The notes beneath the pieces were generated by a model. It made no database searches and was not told the DNA's origin. It saw only the letters and a program-made list of their open reading frames with translations. The position numbers and the translations under genes are program-made. Positions 8,666 through 17,512 of a stretch of 64,000 nucleotides of DNA are shown piece after piece. Position 1 is the stretch's first letter; each line of letters starts with the position of its first letter. Source of the DNA: Sphingopyxis terrae subsp. terrae NBRC 15098 (lineage in GTDB: Bacteria; Pseudomonadota; Alphaproteobacteria; Sphingomonadales; Sphingomonadaceae); the NCBI RefSeq assembly GCF_001598815.1, contig NZ_BCZQ01000005.1, positions 1-64,000 on the forward strand. The letters are read 5' to 3'.

Positions 8666-9937
8666 TTAGCCGTCTTTGGCCTCGGCTGGGTACTTGGCTG
8701 CGATCTGCATTACCTCCTTACCCCACAACGCCAACGCCTCGCGTTTCTCGTTGGTATACTGGTGACGGTGATAGACCCCAGCGACGCCAGCCATAGCTGA
8801 TCCTGACTGGTGATTGAGGACCGCCTCAGAAACCACCAAGGGTATGCCAAGACGCTGGAGACCAGTTGCCACCGTCCGTCGAATATCATGCATTGTGAAG
8901 TGACCGGCCTCATAACCGAGCTTCTCGTCCACGCTTGCTCTGATCCGCTTCCACGCCTTCGATAGTCCGCTGACGCTGTTCGTATTGGTGACCTTCGATG
9001 CCAACAGGATCTGGGATTGCTTGTGGGCCTCGTCGGGGTCGATGCCAGCCGCCATGAATATCTCGGTGATGACTGCCAGGGCCTGCGCGGATAGCGGCAC
9101 CACATTCGCCTTGCCGTTTTTCGCTCGGTCGCCCGGAACTGTCCAGACTTTCGCCTTGAAATCGAACTCGTCGCACGCTGCATCGAGCACCTCGCCCCGG
9201 CGCTGAGCCGTAAGGACAAGCATCTGCACAAGATGACCGAATGGATAGCCATCCTCGACGGCAGACTGCCATAGTGCCGCTAGCTCGCGGTCGCTCAGTA
9301 CACGATCTCGAGGTTCATTCCGCTTCGGGCGCCACGCATCCCGGCAGGGGTTGGCTGGCATGTGCTCAAGTCTGGTGAGCGCCCACGTGTAGAAGGTCGA
9401 AAGATGGCGATACACGATGCGCGCCATCGTCAGGGTTTCCTTGCCCCGCTCGAACGCAATCTTCTCCACGAAGCGGCTCACGTCACTTCGGGTAATGGAG
9501 TCCGCGAGCCGGTCTCCAATCTCGGGCTCAATATACTTTCGGAAGACCCTATCGAACTCCCTCGCGCTCCGCTTTTTGCCCTCGATCTGCTGAGCAAGGT
9601 ACGTCTCGTAGAGCTCTGCGACTGTCCCGACGCCTTTTGATCCTTTCCTTTTTGCGCCCGCTTTTCTGGCGATGCTCTTGCCCTGCTCGACATCGACAAG
9701 CAGATCGCGCGCCTTCTTGCGGGCATGGGCCAATGTAAAACTCGGACCATGGCGTCCGATGGTCACATTCAACCATTTGCCCTGAACCCGCTTGCGCAGA
9801 ATGTACGTCTTGATACCACTGGCACCCATGCGGAGCCTAAGGCCGGGGACGATACCATCGGCGAGCTCAATTTGACCCGCAGTCGGCGCCTTCAGTCCTG
9901 CGATCTTAGCGTCCGTCAATCCTACTTTGTTCGCCAT
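8666..9937 (-). CDS. Tyrosine-type integrase (P4-like) of the island
   Basis: A 423-residue site-specific recombinase. The N-terminal Arm-binding domain (DUF4102 type) shows 'LTDAKIAGLKAPTAGQIELADGIVPGLRLRMGASGIKTYILR'. The core-binding and catalytic domains follow, with the R of 'LTAQRRGEVLDA', the H-x-x-R of 'MHDIRRTVATGL', the 'LNHQSG' segment and a late nucleophile Tyr in 'VYHRHQYTNEKREAL'. I choose the ATG at 9937, with AGGTG five bases upstream, over a GTG two codons earlier. It lies 100 bp from a tRNA-Lys 3' fragment, the expected integration target of this family. The gene looks intact. Confidence 0.92.
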   Translation of the reverse strand: MANKVGLTDAKIAGLKAPTAGQIELADGIVPGLRLRMGASGIKTYILRKRVQGKWLNVTIGRHGPSFTLAHARKKARDLLVDVEQGKSIARKAGAKRKGSKGVGTVAELYETYLAQQIEGKKRSAREFDRVFRKYIEPEIGDRLADSITRSDVSRFVEKIAFERGKETLTMARIVYRHLSTFYTWALTRLEHMPANPCRDAWRPKRNEPRDRVLSDRELAALWQSAVEDGYPFGHLVQMLVLTAQRRGEVLDAACDEFDFKAKVWTVPGDRAKNGKANVVPLSAQALAVITEIFMAAGIDPDEAHKQSQILLASKVTNTNSVSGLSKAWKRIRASVDEKLGYEAGHFTMHDIRRTVATGLQRLGIPLVVSEAVLNHQSGSAMAGVAGVYHRHQYTNEKREALALWGKEVMQIAAKYPAEAKDG

Positions 9938-9945
9938 ATGCACCT

Positions 9946-9966
9946 GCTACCTTAGGTAGCTTTTTG
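9946..9966. promoter_or_regulatory. Hairpin with T tract at the integrase start
   Basis: GCTACCTTAGGTAGC (9946-9960) is a near-perfect palindrome followed on the plus strand by a run of five Ts or more. Read rightward it resembles a small terminator. Read leftward it is a hairpin just before the integrase ribosome-binding site (AGGTG), so it could limit integrase translation or serve as an operator. Position is the only evidence for either role. Confidence 0.45.
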
Positions 9967-10048
9967 TAGTGGATACTGGCGAACATTTCAAGAACAATGC
10001 GGACTCTGAATCGCAGATTTCCGCCATTTTTGGACACATGCGGACGTG

Positions 10049-10089
10049 CTAGGACCCTCTGATCTTGGCTCTTAATCAGCGGGTCCTAG
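10049..10089. repeat. Inverted repeat at the attachment site core
   Basis: CTAGGACCCTCTGAT (10049-10063) and ATCAGCGGGTCCTAG (10075-10089) are complementary at 14 of 15 positions and are separated by 11 bases that include the tRNA-Lys anticodon loop. The right arm is tRNA sequence; the left arm is element sequence that mimics it. Tyrosine integrases bind two inverted core sites around a short crossover region, so this layout fits the recombination core of the island. Confidence 0.7.
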
Positions 10090-10113
10090 GTTCGAGCCCT
10101 AGTGCGTCCACCA
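10069..10113 (+). pseudogene. 3' half of tRNA-Lys(CTT): right attachment site of the island
   Basis: From the anticodon loop (CTCTTAA, anticodon CTT) onward the sequence is a normal tRNA. It has the 3' anticodon stem TCAGC, the variable loop GGGTC, a T-arm CTAGG-TTCGAGC-CCTAG, the acceptor strand TGCGTCC, discriminator A and encoded CCA at 10111-10113. There is no matching D-arm or 5' acceptor strand upstream, so it is not a complete gene. This is the classic attR left when an element inserts into a tRNA 3' end. The restored full tRNA should lie at the other, unseen end of the island. Confidence 0.82.
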
Positions 10114-10226
10114 TTATCCCTTGAAATTGGTCCGACAGTTTAGCCGATGGGGAGCCGCAGGCGTCGCCTTCGACCTGAGGACGAAACTCACGCAATCGCT
10201 TTCGAACATTCGCGGCCGTTCGTCCG

Positions 10227-11603
10227 TCACTCGGCGTCGGCTATCTTTTCGATGTCGCGGGCAAAAGCCGAGAAGCCGGCGGTCAGGATCACCGCCGCAA
10301 GGGGCAGCGCGACCCCTGTAACGAGGGCGATCGAATAACGCAGCGCGCCGTCGTCCATGAACAGATGGTCGGTCAACAATGCGATCAGCATCGGACCGAA
10401 ACCCAGCCCGACCAGATTGACGACGAAGAAATAGAGCGCGGTTGCGCGCGCGCGATATTCGTTGGGCGTAATGAACTGCAACGCCACCGTGCCGACGCCG
10501 TGCATCGTCAGCATCGGGAAAGCGGCGGCAAGCAGGACGAAGGCAAGCGTCGCGTTCGGCATGAGCACCGCCGCAAGCAGCGGCGGGCCGCCCAGAAGGA
10601 TGGAAAGGCGCATCACCCGCAGATGGGCGTCGGCCCGCCCCCGCGCGAACATCCTGTCGGCCAGCGTCCCGCCGAGCACCAGACCGGCCGCCCCGCCGGT
10701 CGCCATGATCAGGCCGAACCACAGGCCCGCCTGCGACACATCCATGCCATAGGTCCGCGCAAAGAAGGTCGGCACCCACGCGATCACACCGTACATGACG
10801 AGGCCGATCAGCGACATGCCGGCGAACAACGAACCAACCGCGACCCGCTGAGTCCCGAGATGCGCCAGAAAGCCGGGCGCTGCCCCGGCACGCGGCCCGG
10901 CGTCAGCCCTGGCCATGCCGCGCCGCAGCGGTTCGCGAAGCGTGAGCAGCAGCAGGCAGACGAGAATCCCCGGCGCCGCAACCCACAGGAAAATCGTCCG
11001 CCACGCCTCGACCGGACCGATCAGCGGCAGATCGACCATCGGCGCCGCAAGTACGGCCTGCACGACGAACGAACCGAGGATCATCGCAACGCCCGAACCC
11101 AGCGGCACGCCGATCGAATAGACCGCCATTGCGCGCGCCAGCCGATCACGCGGGAACGTGTCGCTGAGCATCGAATAGGCGGCCGGCGACAGCGCCGCTT
11201 CGCCGACCCCCACCCCCATGCGCGCGAGGAACAGCGTCGAATAGCTTCCGGCGAAACCGCATCCCGCCGTCATCGCGCTCCACAGGGCAACGCCGATCAG
11301 GATCAGGTTCCGCCGGTTCCAGCGATCGGCGATCCACGCGATCGGCATACCGAGCAAGGTGTAGAAAAGCGCGAACGCCAGTCCGATGAGCAGACTGACC
11401 TGCGTGTCCGAAATGTCGAGCGCCGCCCGGATCGGCGCGACAAGCAAGGTCAGGATCATGCGGTCGATGAACGACAATGTATAGGCGAGCAGCAGGACCG
11501 CCACGGTGTACCAGGCATAGGCAGGCCGCTGAAAATCGGCTGTATCGCCCCCACGGGTGACCCGCCCGCCTCGACCATCCTGCATCGCGTTTCCGCCCGC
11601 CAT
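10227..11603 (-). CDS. MFS transporter, spinster-like
   Basis: A 458-residue inner-membrane transporter with about 12 predicted helices. The first helix region 'YAWYTVAVLLLAYTLSFIDRMILTLLVAPIRAAL' and loop 2-3 'GMPIAWIADRWNRRNLILIGVALWS' carry the MFS signature (G-x-x-x-D-R-x-x-R-R). This is followed by 'MGVGVGEAALSPAAYSMLSDTFPRDRLARAMAVYSIG', typical of the spinster-like branch common in sphingomonads. Substrate is unknown. It is the first chromosomal gene right of the island and is divergent from a TonB-dependent receptor across a palindromic operator, so the two probably form an uptake pair for the same compound. Confidence 0.88.
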   Translation of the reverse strand: MAGGNAMQDGRGGRVTRGGDTADFQRPAYAWYTVAVLLLAYTLSFIDRMILTLLVAPIRAALDISDTQVSLLIGLAFALFYTLLGMPIAWIADRWNRRNLILIGVALWSAMTAGCGFAGSYSTLFLARMGVGVGEAALSPAAYSMLSDTFPRDRLARAMAVYSIGVPLGSGVAMILGSFVVQAVLAAPMVDLPLIGPVEAWRTIFLWVAAPGILVCLLLLTLREPLRRGMARADAGPRAGAAPGFLAHLGTQRVAVGSLFAGMSLIGLVMYGVIAWVPTFFARTYGMDVSQAGLWFGLIMATGGAAGLVLGGTLADRMFARGRADAHLRVMRLSILLGGPPLLAAVLMPNATLAFVLLAAAFPMLTMHGVGTVALQFITPNEYRARATALYFFVVNLVGLGFGPMLIALLTDHLFMDDGALRYSIALVTGVALPLAAVILTAGFSAFARDIEKIADAE

Positions 11604-11666
11604 CGACCCATCTCCCCGAAAGCCGCTCGCTCTTGCGTCGCAAGTCAGCCTGTTATATAGAAACAG

Positions 11667-11686
11667 TTACTTAGAAAACTAAGTAA
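11667..11686. promoter_or_regulatory. Palindromic operator between MFS and receptor genes
   Basis: TTACTTAGAAAACTAAGTAA is a perfect inverted repeat with 8-bp arms and an AAAA centre, in an AT-rich pocket between two divergent genes. This size and symmetry fit a TetR- or MarR-family repressor site. No such regulator gene is in the window. Confidence 0.6.
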
Positions 11687-11747
11687 ATTTGTGACCGAGT
11701 CAAGCGCGATCGGGATGCAAAATAACAAACCGGCTGGGAGAGTTGAG

Positions 11748-13934
11748 ATGGCGAAAAACGGAAGGAAGCAGTCTGCCCTGTTTTTGACGGGCGTGACCCT
11801 CGCCGCGATGCCCGTAGCGGCGGCGGCGCAGGATGCGGCGGCGGATAACGGCGGCGAAATCATCGTCACCGCGCAGCGGCAGGAACAAAGGCTGCAGGAC
11901 GTACCTGTGTCGGTCACCGCCTTCGGGGCCGAGCAGCTTCGCGACAACAGCATCGAAACCGTGCAGGACATCGCAATCCGTACCCCCGGCCTGGCGATCA
12001 GCGCGGTCGACCCGGTCAACACAAACTTCGCGATGCGCGGCATCGGCAGCGCCCCCGGAATCAGTCAGAATGCGGGCGGCGACCCATCCGTCGTTGTCTT
12101 CATCGACGGCGTTTACGCCGGCCGCGGCGGCACCCCCGATCTCGACGCGCTGGACCTCGAACGCGTCGAGGTGCTGCGCGGACCGCAAGGCACGCTGTTC
12201 GGGAAAAATGCGATCGGCGGGCTCGTCCAGTTCATCAGCCGCAAGCCCACCAACGAAGAAAGTTTCCACTTCGAAGGCACCTATGGCAACTACAACCGCG
12301 TCGGGGTGATCGCGCGCGGCAACATGGCGCTCACCGACAAAATCTATCTGTCGGCGGGCCTGTCGCACAAACAGCGCGACGGCTTCGAATATAATGAAAC
12401 CACGGGCAACGACGTCAACGATCTCAACCTGACGACGGGCCGCGCCGCGCTCCGCTTCGTGCCCACCGACACGCTCGACATCATCCTGCGCGCCGACGTG
12501 TCGCGTCAGGATCAGAAGGGCAATCCACGCCACAATAATTGCGATGCAACCTTTGCCGGTGGCATCCATTGCGTCGGCATCAACCCCGACCCGCGCGTCG
12601 TGAACGCCTATATCGACGGCGAGGTCAAACGGACGATCCAGACCTATTCCGGCGAGGTCAACCTCGACCTCCCGTTCGGGACGCTGACCTCGCTCACCGC
12701 GCTCCGCAAGGTCAAGTTCAACTTCGTCACCCCCTTCTTCAGCAACCCGATCAATCCACCGGACCAGATCGAATCGACCAGTTTCGGCCAAGAAAACAAC
12801 AGCCAGTTCAGCCAGGAACTGCGCCTCAGCTTCGATGCACTGGACGGCAAGCTGAAAGGCCAGACGGGCGTCTACTATCTGAAGGAAAACAATGATCGCA
12901 TAGAGGGCCAGATCCAGGATTTCCCGACTCCGGCGGGATCGGGAACCGGCATCTACCCTCAGTCGGTCCATGCCCGCAGCATCGCGGTCTTCGGTCAGTT
13001 CGATTACGAAATCGTCCCGTCGCTGGTCGCGACGGTCGGCGCACGCATGACGTGGGAGCGCAAGAGCGGCCGGTTCGCGGGCTACAAGGCCGACGACGGC
13101 CCGGGCCTTCCGCCGCCGCTCGGTTCGCTCGCCGGCTATGACGTGACCGGCAAGAAGAGCTGGAAAGCCTTCACGCCGCGGTTTGCACTCAACTGGAAAG
13201 CGACCGACGACGTGCTGCTCTATGGATCGATCGCGCGCGGCTACAAGAGTGGCGGCTTTCAGGGGCTTTCGGGCACTGCCGCGGGCGCATCGACCCCCTA
13301 TGATCCCGAATTCGCGTGGAGCTATGAACTGGGTGCGAAGACCGACTGGTTCGATCGCCGCCTGCGGCTCAACGTCGCGGCGTTCCGCACCGATTATTCG
13401 GACCTCCAGATCTCGCAGCTCGTCCCGCTCTGCTGCGTCGTCGTCAGCAACGCGGCCAAGGCGCGGATCAAGGGCATCGAGGTCGAAACCGTCATCAGGC
13501 CCTTCGACGGTTTCCAGCTTGACGGCAGCTATGCCTGGCTCGACGCGAAGTTCACCGAATATACGATCCCGGGGCAGAATTACACGGGCAACCGGTTGCC
13601 GCGCTCGCCGAAGAACAAGTTCAATATCGGCGGCCAGTACGAGACCGCGCTCGGCGACCTGTCGGCCAAGCTGCGCGTCGATTACAGCTGGGTCGACGAT
13701 GCCTATTTCGAGGCATCGAACGTCCCGCAACAGCTGTGGCCCAGTCACGAGAATCTGGATGCGCGCCTGTCGCTGGCGGCGCCCGACAACCGCTGGGAAA
13801 TCTCGCTGTGGGGAAAGAATCTGACCAATGCGCTGGTCCCGACCTACGTCACCTACTTCGGCCCATATCGCCAGACGCTCACCCCCTATGCCCCGCCGCG
13901 GACCTATGGCGTGACGCTGGCATTCGGCATCTGA
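11748..13934 (+). CDS. TonB-dependent outer-membrane receptor
   Basis: A 728-residue receptor. The signal peptide is 'FLTGVTLAAMPVAAAAQ'. A TonB-box-like 'EIIVTAQRQEQRLQDVPVSVTAF' leads into the plug domain ('VDPVNTNFAMRGIG', 'VEVLRGPQGTLFGKNAIGGLVQFISRKP'), followed by a 22-strand barrel ending '...RTYGVTLAFGI'. The plug type is that of large sphingomonad receptors for organic ligands (terpenes, steroids, aromatics) rather than of siderophore receptors. I start at the ATG at 11748, with GGGAGAG upstream; earlier in-frame ATGs exist at 11691 and 11715. Divergent from an MFS gene and followed by a DUF3237 gene, suggesting a small catabolic uptake locus. Confidence 0.88.
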   Translation: MAKNGRKQSALFLTGVTLAAMPVAAAAQDAAADNGGEIIVTAQRQEQRLQDVPVSVTAFGAEQLRDNSIETVQDIAIRTPGLAISAVDPVNTNFAMRGIGSAPGISQNAGGDPSVVVFIDGVYAGRGGTPDLDALDLERVEVLRGPQGTLFGKNAIGGLVQFISRKPTNEESFHFEGTYGNYNRVGVIARGNMALTDKIYLSAGLSHKQRDGFEYNETTGNDVNDLNLTTGRAALRFVPTDTLDIILRADVSRQDQKGNPRHNNCDATFAGGIHCVGINPDPRVVNAYIDGEVKRTIQTYSGEVNLDLPFGTLTSLTALRKVKFNFVTPFFSNPINPPDQIESTSFGQENNSQFSQELRLSFDALDGKLKGQTGVYYLKENNDRIEGQIQDFPTPAGSGTGIYPQSVHARSIAVFGQFDYEIVPSLVATVGARMTWERKSGRFAGYKADDGPGLPPPLGSLAGYDVTGKKSWKAFTPRFALNWKATDDVLLYGSIARGYKSGGFQGLSGTAAGASTPYDPEFAWSYELGAKTDWFDRRLRLNVAAFRTDYSDLQISQLVPLCCVVVSNAAKARIKGIEVETVIRPFDGFQLDGSYAWLDAKFTEYTIPGQNYTGNRLPRSPKNKFNIGGQYETALGDLSAKLRVDYSWVDDAYFEASNVPQQLWPSHENLDARLSLAAPDNRWEISLWGKNLTNALVPTYVTYFGPYRQTLTPYAPPRTYGVTLAFGI

Positions 13935-13940
13935 CCTCGG

Positions 13941-13967
13941 GCGCGGCGGGATCATTTCCCGCCGCGC
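13941..13967 (+). terminator. Hairpin after the receptor gene
   Basis: GCGCGGCGGG at 13941-13950 pairs perfectly with CCCGCCGCGC at 13958-13967 over a 7-base loop. No T run follows, so it is a weak or factor-dependent terminator, or an mRNA-stabilising hairpin between the receptor and the DUF3237 gene. Confidence 0.45.
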
Positions 13968-13993
13968 CGACCGGTTCAATGAGAGGACGAACG

Positions 13994-14464
13994 ATGGATA
14001 GTCCCGAATTCCGCTACCTGTGTTCCTACCGCGCCGCCTTTACCGAGCCGCAGCAACAGATCGGAACCGCCCATTTCGGGCGCCGGATGATTGCAGCGCT
14101 CACCGGCGGCGAAGTCGAAGGCGAGCGATTGCGCGGCCGCGTGATGCCGAGCGGTGGCGACTGGGCGACGATCGACAGCAAGGACACGCTTCGCCTCGAC
14201 GCCCGGATCACCTTCGAAACCCATGATGGCGCGTTGATCTATGTGTCGTATCGCGGCGTCTTGCGACCGCTGTCGGTGGCGCATCGGCACGCCCGCAACG
14301 GCGGCCCGCAAACCGCCGACGAGCGCAAGGAAATCTATTTCCGCACGACTCCGATGTTCGAAACCGGTGACGAACGCTATGCGTGGCTCAACGACATCGT
14401 CGCCGTAGGTTTGGGCGCGAGTGTCGGCGGCGCTGTCCGCTACGACGTTTTCGAACTGCTATAA
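13994..14464 (+). CDS. DUF3237 family protein
   Basis: A 156-residue protein, MDSPEFRYLCSYRAAF..., that fits the DUF3237 family in length and motifs: 'GRVMPSGGDWATIDSKDTLRLDARITFETHDGALIYVSYRGV' and the C-terminal 'YFRTTPMFETGDERYAWLNDIVAVGLG'. The family is a lipocalin/UPF0311-like beta barrel of unknown function, often found beside genes for aromatic or steroid breakdown. No signal peptide is seen. It is 60 bp downstream of the TonB-dependent receptor in the same direction, so it likely acts on the same imported compound. Confidence 0.82.
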   Translation: MDSPEFRYLCSYRAAFTEPQQQIGTAHFGRRMIAALTGGEVEGERLRGRVMPSGGDWATIDSKDTLRLDARITFETHDGALIYVSYRGVLRPLSVAHRHARNGGPQTADERKEIYFRTTPMFETGDERYAWLNDIVAVGLGASVGGAVRYDVFELL

Positions 14465-14527
14465 TTTCCCGCGAGGCGGTGCCCGACCAAGCGCGCGCGC
14501 TCCGGCAGCATGGCCCCGGAAAACGCG

Positions 14528-15214
14528 CTAGCCTTCGCTTTCGCTGATGTCCTCGAGCAGATCGGCGTCGAGGACGCGTACGCGCCCCTGTTCGAGCGCG
14601 ATGATCCCCGATTCCTCCCAGCTGCGGAGCTGGCGGTTGATATGTTCGCGGCTCATGCCAGCGAAATTGCCAAGTTCGGTCTGGCTGAGTTCGACCTTAT
14701 GCTCGGCATCGACGCTGTCCTTGCGGATCAGGCGCTTGAGGTAGCGCGCCAGGCGCGGTCCCGAGGCATAGGCGCGATCGCTTTCGATCGTCTGGTCGGC
14801 GGTGCGCAGGCGGCGCGCAAGCTGCTGGAGCAGCGACCAGGCGAAGTCGGGATGGCTGGCGGCGAAATCGCGCATCGCGTTGCGGCCGAGTTGCAGCGCG
14901 CTGCCGGCGCTCGTCGCGACGACCGACGCGGTGCGTTCGCCGCCGTCGAGCAACGCGATCTCGCCCAGGACGGCACCCGGCTCGGCATAGGCCAGCACGA
15001 TCTCGCGCCCGCCCGCGGTCAGCATCGACACGCGCGCGGTGCCTTCGGTCAGGATCAGCATGATGTCGCCGGGATCGCCCTGGACGAGCAGTTCCTTGCC
15101 CTTCGCAAAGTTGATCTGCACCGCGCGGCTGGCGATATCGGACCAGTCCTCCAGCGACAGGCCGGAAAAGATGCTGTCAGGCCCCTGAAGCTCGGCGAGT
15201 TTCGCGTGATCCAT
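14528..15214 (-). CDS. Crp/Fnr-family transcriptional regulator
   Basis: A 228-residue regulator with an N-terminal cyclic-nucleotide-binding-like beta roll ('INFAKGKELLVQGDPGDIMLILTEGTARVSM', 'LAYAEPGAVLGEIALLDGGERTASVVA'), a long dimer helix and a C-terminal winged HTH ('LSQTELGNFAGMSREHINRQLRSWEESGII'). There is no Fnr-type cysteine cluster at the N-terminus, so it is not an Fe-S oxygen sensor. The ligand is unknown. It lies 24 bp downstream of pyrG on the same strand but probably has its own role. Target genes cannot be told from this window. Confidence 0.88.
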   Translation of the reverse strand: MDHAKLAELQGPDSIFSGLSLEDWSDIASRAVQINFAKGKELLVQGDPGDIMLILTEGTARVSMLTAGGREIVLAYAEPGAVLGEIALLDGGERTASVVATSAGSALQLGRNAMRDFAASHPDFAWSLLQQLARRLRTADQTIESDRAYASGPRLARYLKRLIRKDSVDAEHKVELSQTELGNFAGMSREHINRQLRSWEESGIIALEQGRVRVLDADLLEDISESEG

Positions 15215-15238
15215 GGGCCCCCTTCCCCTGTTGATCCG

Positions 15239-16870
15239 TCAGACGAGCCGGCTCTGCTTTACCGCGGCCTCGATGAATCCCTTGAACAGCGGATGCGGAT
15301 CGAAGGGCTTCGACTTCAGTTCAGGGTGAAACTGCACCCCGATGAACCACGGATGGTCCGGACGTTCGACGATTTCGGGTAACATGCCATCGGGCGACAT
15401 GCCAGAAAAGACGAGACCGCCGCTTTCGAGCCGGTCGCGATAGGCGCCGTTGACTTCGTAACGGTGGCGGTGACGCTCGCTGATGTCGTTCGCACCATAG
15501 ATGGTCGAGACATGGCTGTTGGGCGACAGCTTCGCCTCATAGGCGCCAAGCCGCATCGTACCGCCAAGATCGGTGTTCGCGCCGCGCTTCTGCAGCCCCT
15601 CGGCACTCATCCATTCGGTGATCAGGCCGACGACGGGTTCGTCGGTCGGGCCGAATTCGGTGCTCGAGGCTTTTTCGATCCCGCTCGTATTCCGCGCCGC
15701 CTCGATGCACGCCATCTGCATGCCCAGGCAGATGCCAAAGAAGGGGACGCCCCGCTCGCGCGCGAATTTGACGCTCTCGATCTTGCCTTCCGAACCGCGC
15801 TCGCCGAAGCCGCCGGGCACGAGGATGCCGTGCATCGGCTCGAGCTGCGCGGCGAGATCGTCGCCACGTTCGAACATTTCGGCGTCGAGCCAGCGGATAT
15901 TGACTTTCACCCGGTTCGCCATGCCGCCATGCGCCAGCGCCTCGTTGAGCGATTTATAGGCATCGGGCAGCGACACATATTTGCCGACCACGCCGATCGT
16001 CACCTCGCCTTCGGGGTGCCGCTTGCGGTCCATGATGTCGTACCAGGCGGTCAGGTCGGGTTCGCGCACGTCGTGCAGGCCAAACGCGCGCAGCACTTCG
16101 CTGTCGAGCCCTTCGCCATGATATTGCACCGGCACCGAATAGATCGAGTCGGCGTCGAGCGCCGGAATCACCGCTTCCTTCCGCACGTTGCAGAATTGCG
16201 CAATCTTGGCGCGCTCGCCCTCGGGCAGCGGCTTTTCGCAGCGGCAGAGCAGGATATCGGGCTGGACGCCGAGCGAGGCCAGTTCGCGGACGCTGTGCTG
16301 CGTCGGCTTGGTCTTCAATTCGCCCGCGGCGGCAATATACGGAACCAGCGTGACATGCACCGACAGCGTCTTGTCGCGCCCCTCTTCATTGCGAAGCTGG
16401 CGGATCGCTTCGATGAACGGCAGCGATTCGATATCGCCGACGGTGCCGCCGATCTCGCACAGCACGAAATCGAGATCGTCGGTTTCGGCGCGCGCGAAGG
16501 CCTTGATCGCGTCGGTGACGTGCGGGACGACCTGCACGGTCGCGCCCAGATAGTCGCCGCGGCGCTCCTTGGTGATGATGTCGCGATAGATACGGCCAGA
16601 GGTGACATTGTCGCTCTGCCGCGCGGCAACGCCGGTAAAGCGTTCATAATGGCCGAGATCGAGGTCGGTTTCGGCCCCGTCGTCGGTCACATAAACCTCG
16701 CCGTGCTGATAGGGCGACATCGTGCCCGGATCGACGTTGAGATAAGGATCGAATTTCCGAATGCGGACGCGATAACCCCGCGCCTGCAACAGAGCCGCAA
16801 GGCTAGCCGCCATCAAACCTTTGCCAAGGGAGGAGACCACGCCGCCGGTGATAAAAATGAACCGCGCCAT
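15239..16870 (-). CDS. pyrG: CTP synthase
   Basis: Converts UTP, ATP and glutamine to CTP in the cytoplasm, the last step of pyrimidine nucleotide synthesis. The 543 residues match the usual length. The synthetase domain begins '[19 protein letters not shown]' (P-loop), with '[40 protein letters not shown]'. The C-terminal class I glutaminase has the nucleophile Cys in 'GICLGMQMA' and the His/Glu pair in 'VQFHPELKS'. It is third in a tpiA-secG-pyrG series on the minus strand, the order common in Alphaproteobacteria. Confidence 0.98.
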   Translation of the reverse strand: MARFIFITGGVVSSLGKGLMAASLAALLQARGYRVRIRKFDPYLNVDPGTMSPYQHGEVYVTDDGAETDLDLGHYERFTGVAARQSDNVTSGRIYRDIITKERRGDYLGATVQVVPHVTDAIKAFARAETDDLDFVLCEIGGTVGDIESLPFIEAIRQLRNEEGRDKTLSVHVTLVPYIAAAGELKTKPTQHSVRELASLGVQPDILLCRCEKPLPEGERAKIAQFCNVRKEAVIPALDADSIYSVPVQYHGEGLDSEVLRAFGLHDVREPDLTAWYDIMDRKRHPEGEVTIGVVGKYVSLPDAYKSLNEALAHGGMANRVKVNIRWLDAEMFERGDDLAAQLEPMHGILVPGGFGERGSEGKIESVKFARERGVPFFGICLGMQMACIEAARNTSGIEKASSTEFGPTDEPVVGLITEWMSAEGLQKRGANTDLGGTMRLGAYEAKLSPNSHVSTIYGANDISERHRHRYEVNGAYRDRLESGGLVFSGMSPDGMLPEIVERPDHPWFIGVQFHPELKSKPFDPHPLFKGFIEAAVKQSRLV

Positions 16871-16980
16871 GGGAGGAAAGACTTACTCAAAGGGTGGGTG
16901 ACGGCGCAAGCCGTCGAATCGCATCCCGCGGAAAAAATTCCGCAGCATGCGGGGACGAATCTGGAAGCTGGAGCTTCCGG

Positions 16981-17412
16981 TTATTTCTTGGCGGGAGCCT
17001 GCTCGGCCGGAGCGTTCTGATTTGCAGCGGCGGCGGCGGCGGCAAGCGGATCGTCGCTTACCGGCGCGGCCGGAGCACCTTGAGCGGGCTGCTGCGCCGG
17101 GCCGGTCAGCGGCGCTGCGCCCCCGCTCGGCTGCTGCGCGGTCTTCGACAGCGAGGTGTCGAGCGCCGTGGTGCCGGCACTGCCGACCGACGCCATGGCG
17201 GCCAGAACGATCGAAAGGCCGACGAACAGCGTCGCCAGCACGGTCGTCGCGCGGGTCATGAAATCCGCGGCGCCGCGGGCCGAGAGCAGGCCCGCCGGGC
17301 TACCGCCGACACCCAGGCCACCACCTTCCGACTTCTGCATCAGGATGACGCCGATCATCGCTGCGGCGACGAGCGCCTGAACGACGAGCAGAAAGGTAAA
17401 GAGGCTGGACAT
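16981..17412 (-). CDS. secG: Preprotein translocase subunit SecG
   Basis: Small inner-membrane partner of SecYE that aids protein export. The 143 residues start MSSLFTFLLVVQALVAAAMIGVILMQKSEGGGLG. There are two membrane helices (about residues 3-22 and 53-75) around the conserved cytosolic loop 'LMQKSEGGGLG-GGSPAGLLSARGAADFMTR'. The C-terminal 60 residues are an Ala/Pro/Gln-rich tail, longer than in E. coli but typical of sphingomonads. I use the ATG at 17412; an in-frame ATG 18 codons upstream would add a charged, non-conserved stretch. It lies 100 bp downstream of tpiA and 110 bp upstream of pyrG. Confidence 0.93.
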   Translation of the reverse strand: MSSLFTFLLVVQALVAAAMIGVILMQKSEGGGLGVGGSPAGLLSARGAADFMTRATTVLATLFVGLSIVLAAMASVGSAGTTALDTSLSKTAQQPSGGAAPLTGPAQQPAQGAPAAPVSDDPLAAAAAAANQNAPAEQAPAKK

Positions 17413-17512
17413 CGAATTTTCCCGAAAGCGTTGGTTGGCGCCGGATGGGCCGTGCTTGCGGCGCACATAGAGACGAAGCGCCTCCGCTTCAACCCACAGC
17501 GTGCGCCGCGCG

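Noticed and set aside
10041-10113. A complete tRNA gene
   Set aside because: Only the 3' half fits. The upstream bases do not form a D-arm or the matching 5' acceptor strand, so it is an attachment-site remnant.
10365-11660. A 431-codon open frame antisense to the MFS transporter
   Set aside because: Extremely Arg/His/Gln-rich translation typical of the opposite strand of a membrane-protein gene.
11700-13979. A 759-codon open frame antisense to the TonB-dependent receptor
   Set aside because: Shadow of the receptor gene; no recognisable domain and no ribosome-binding site.
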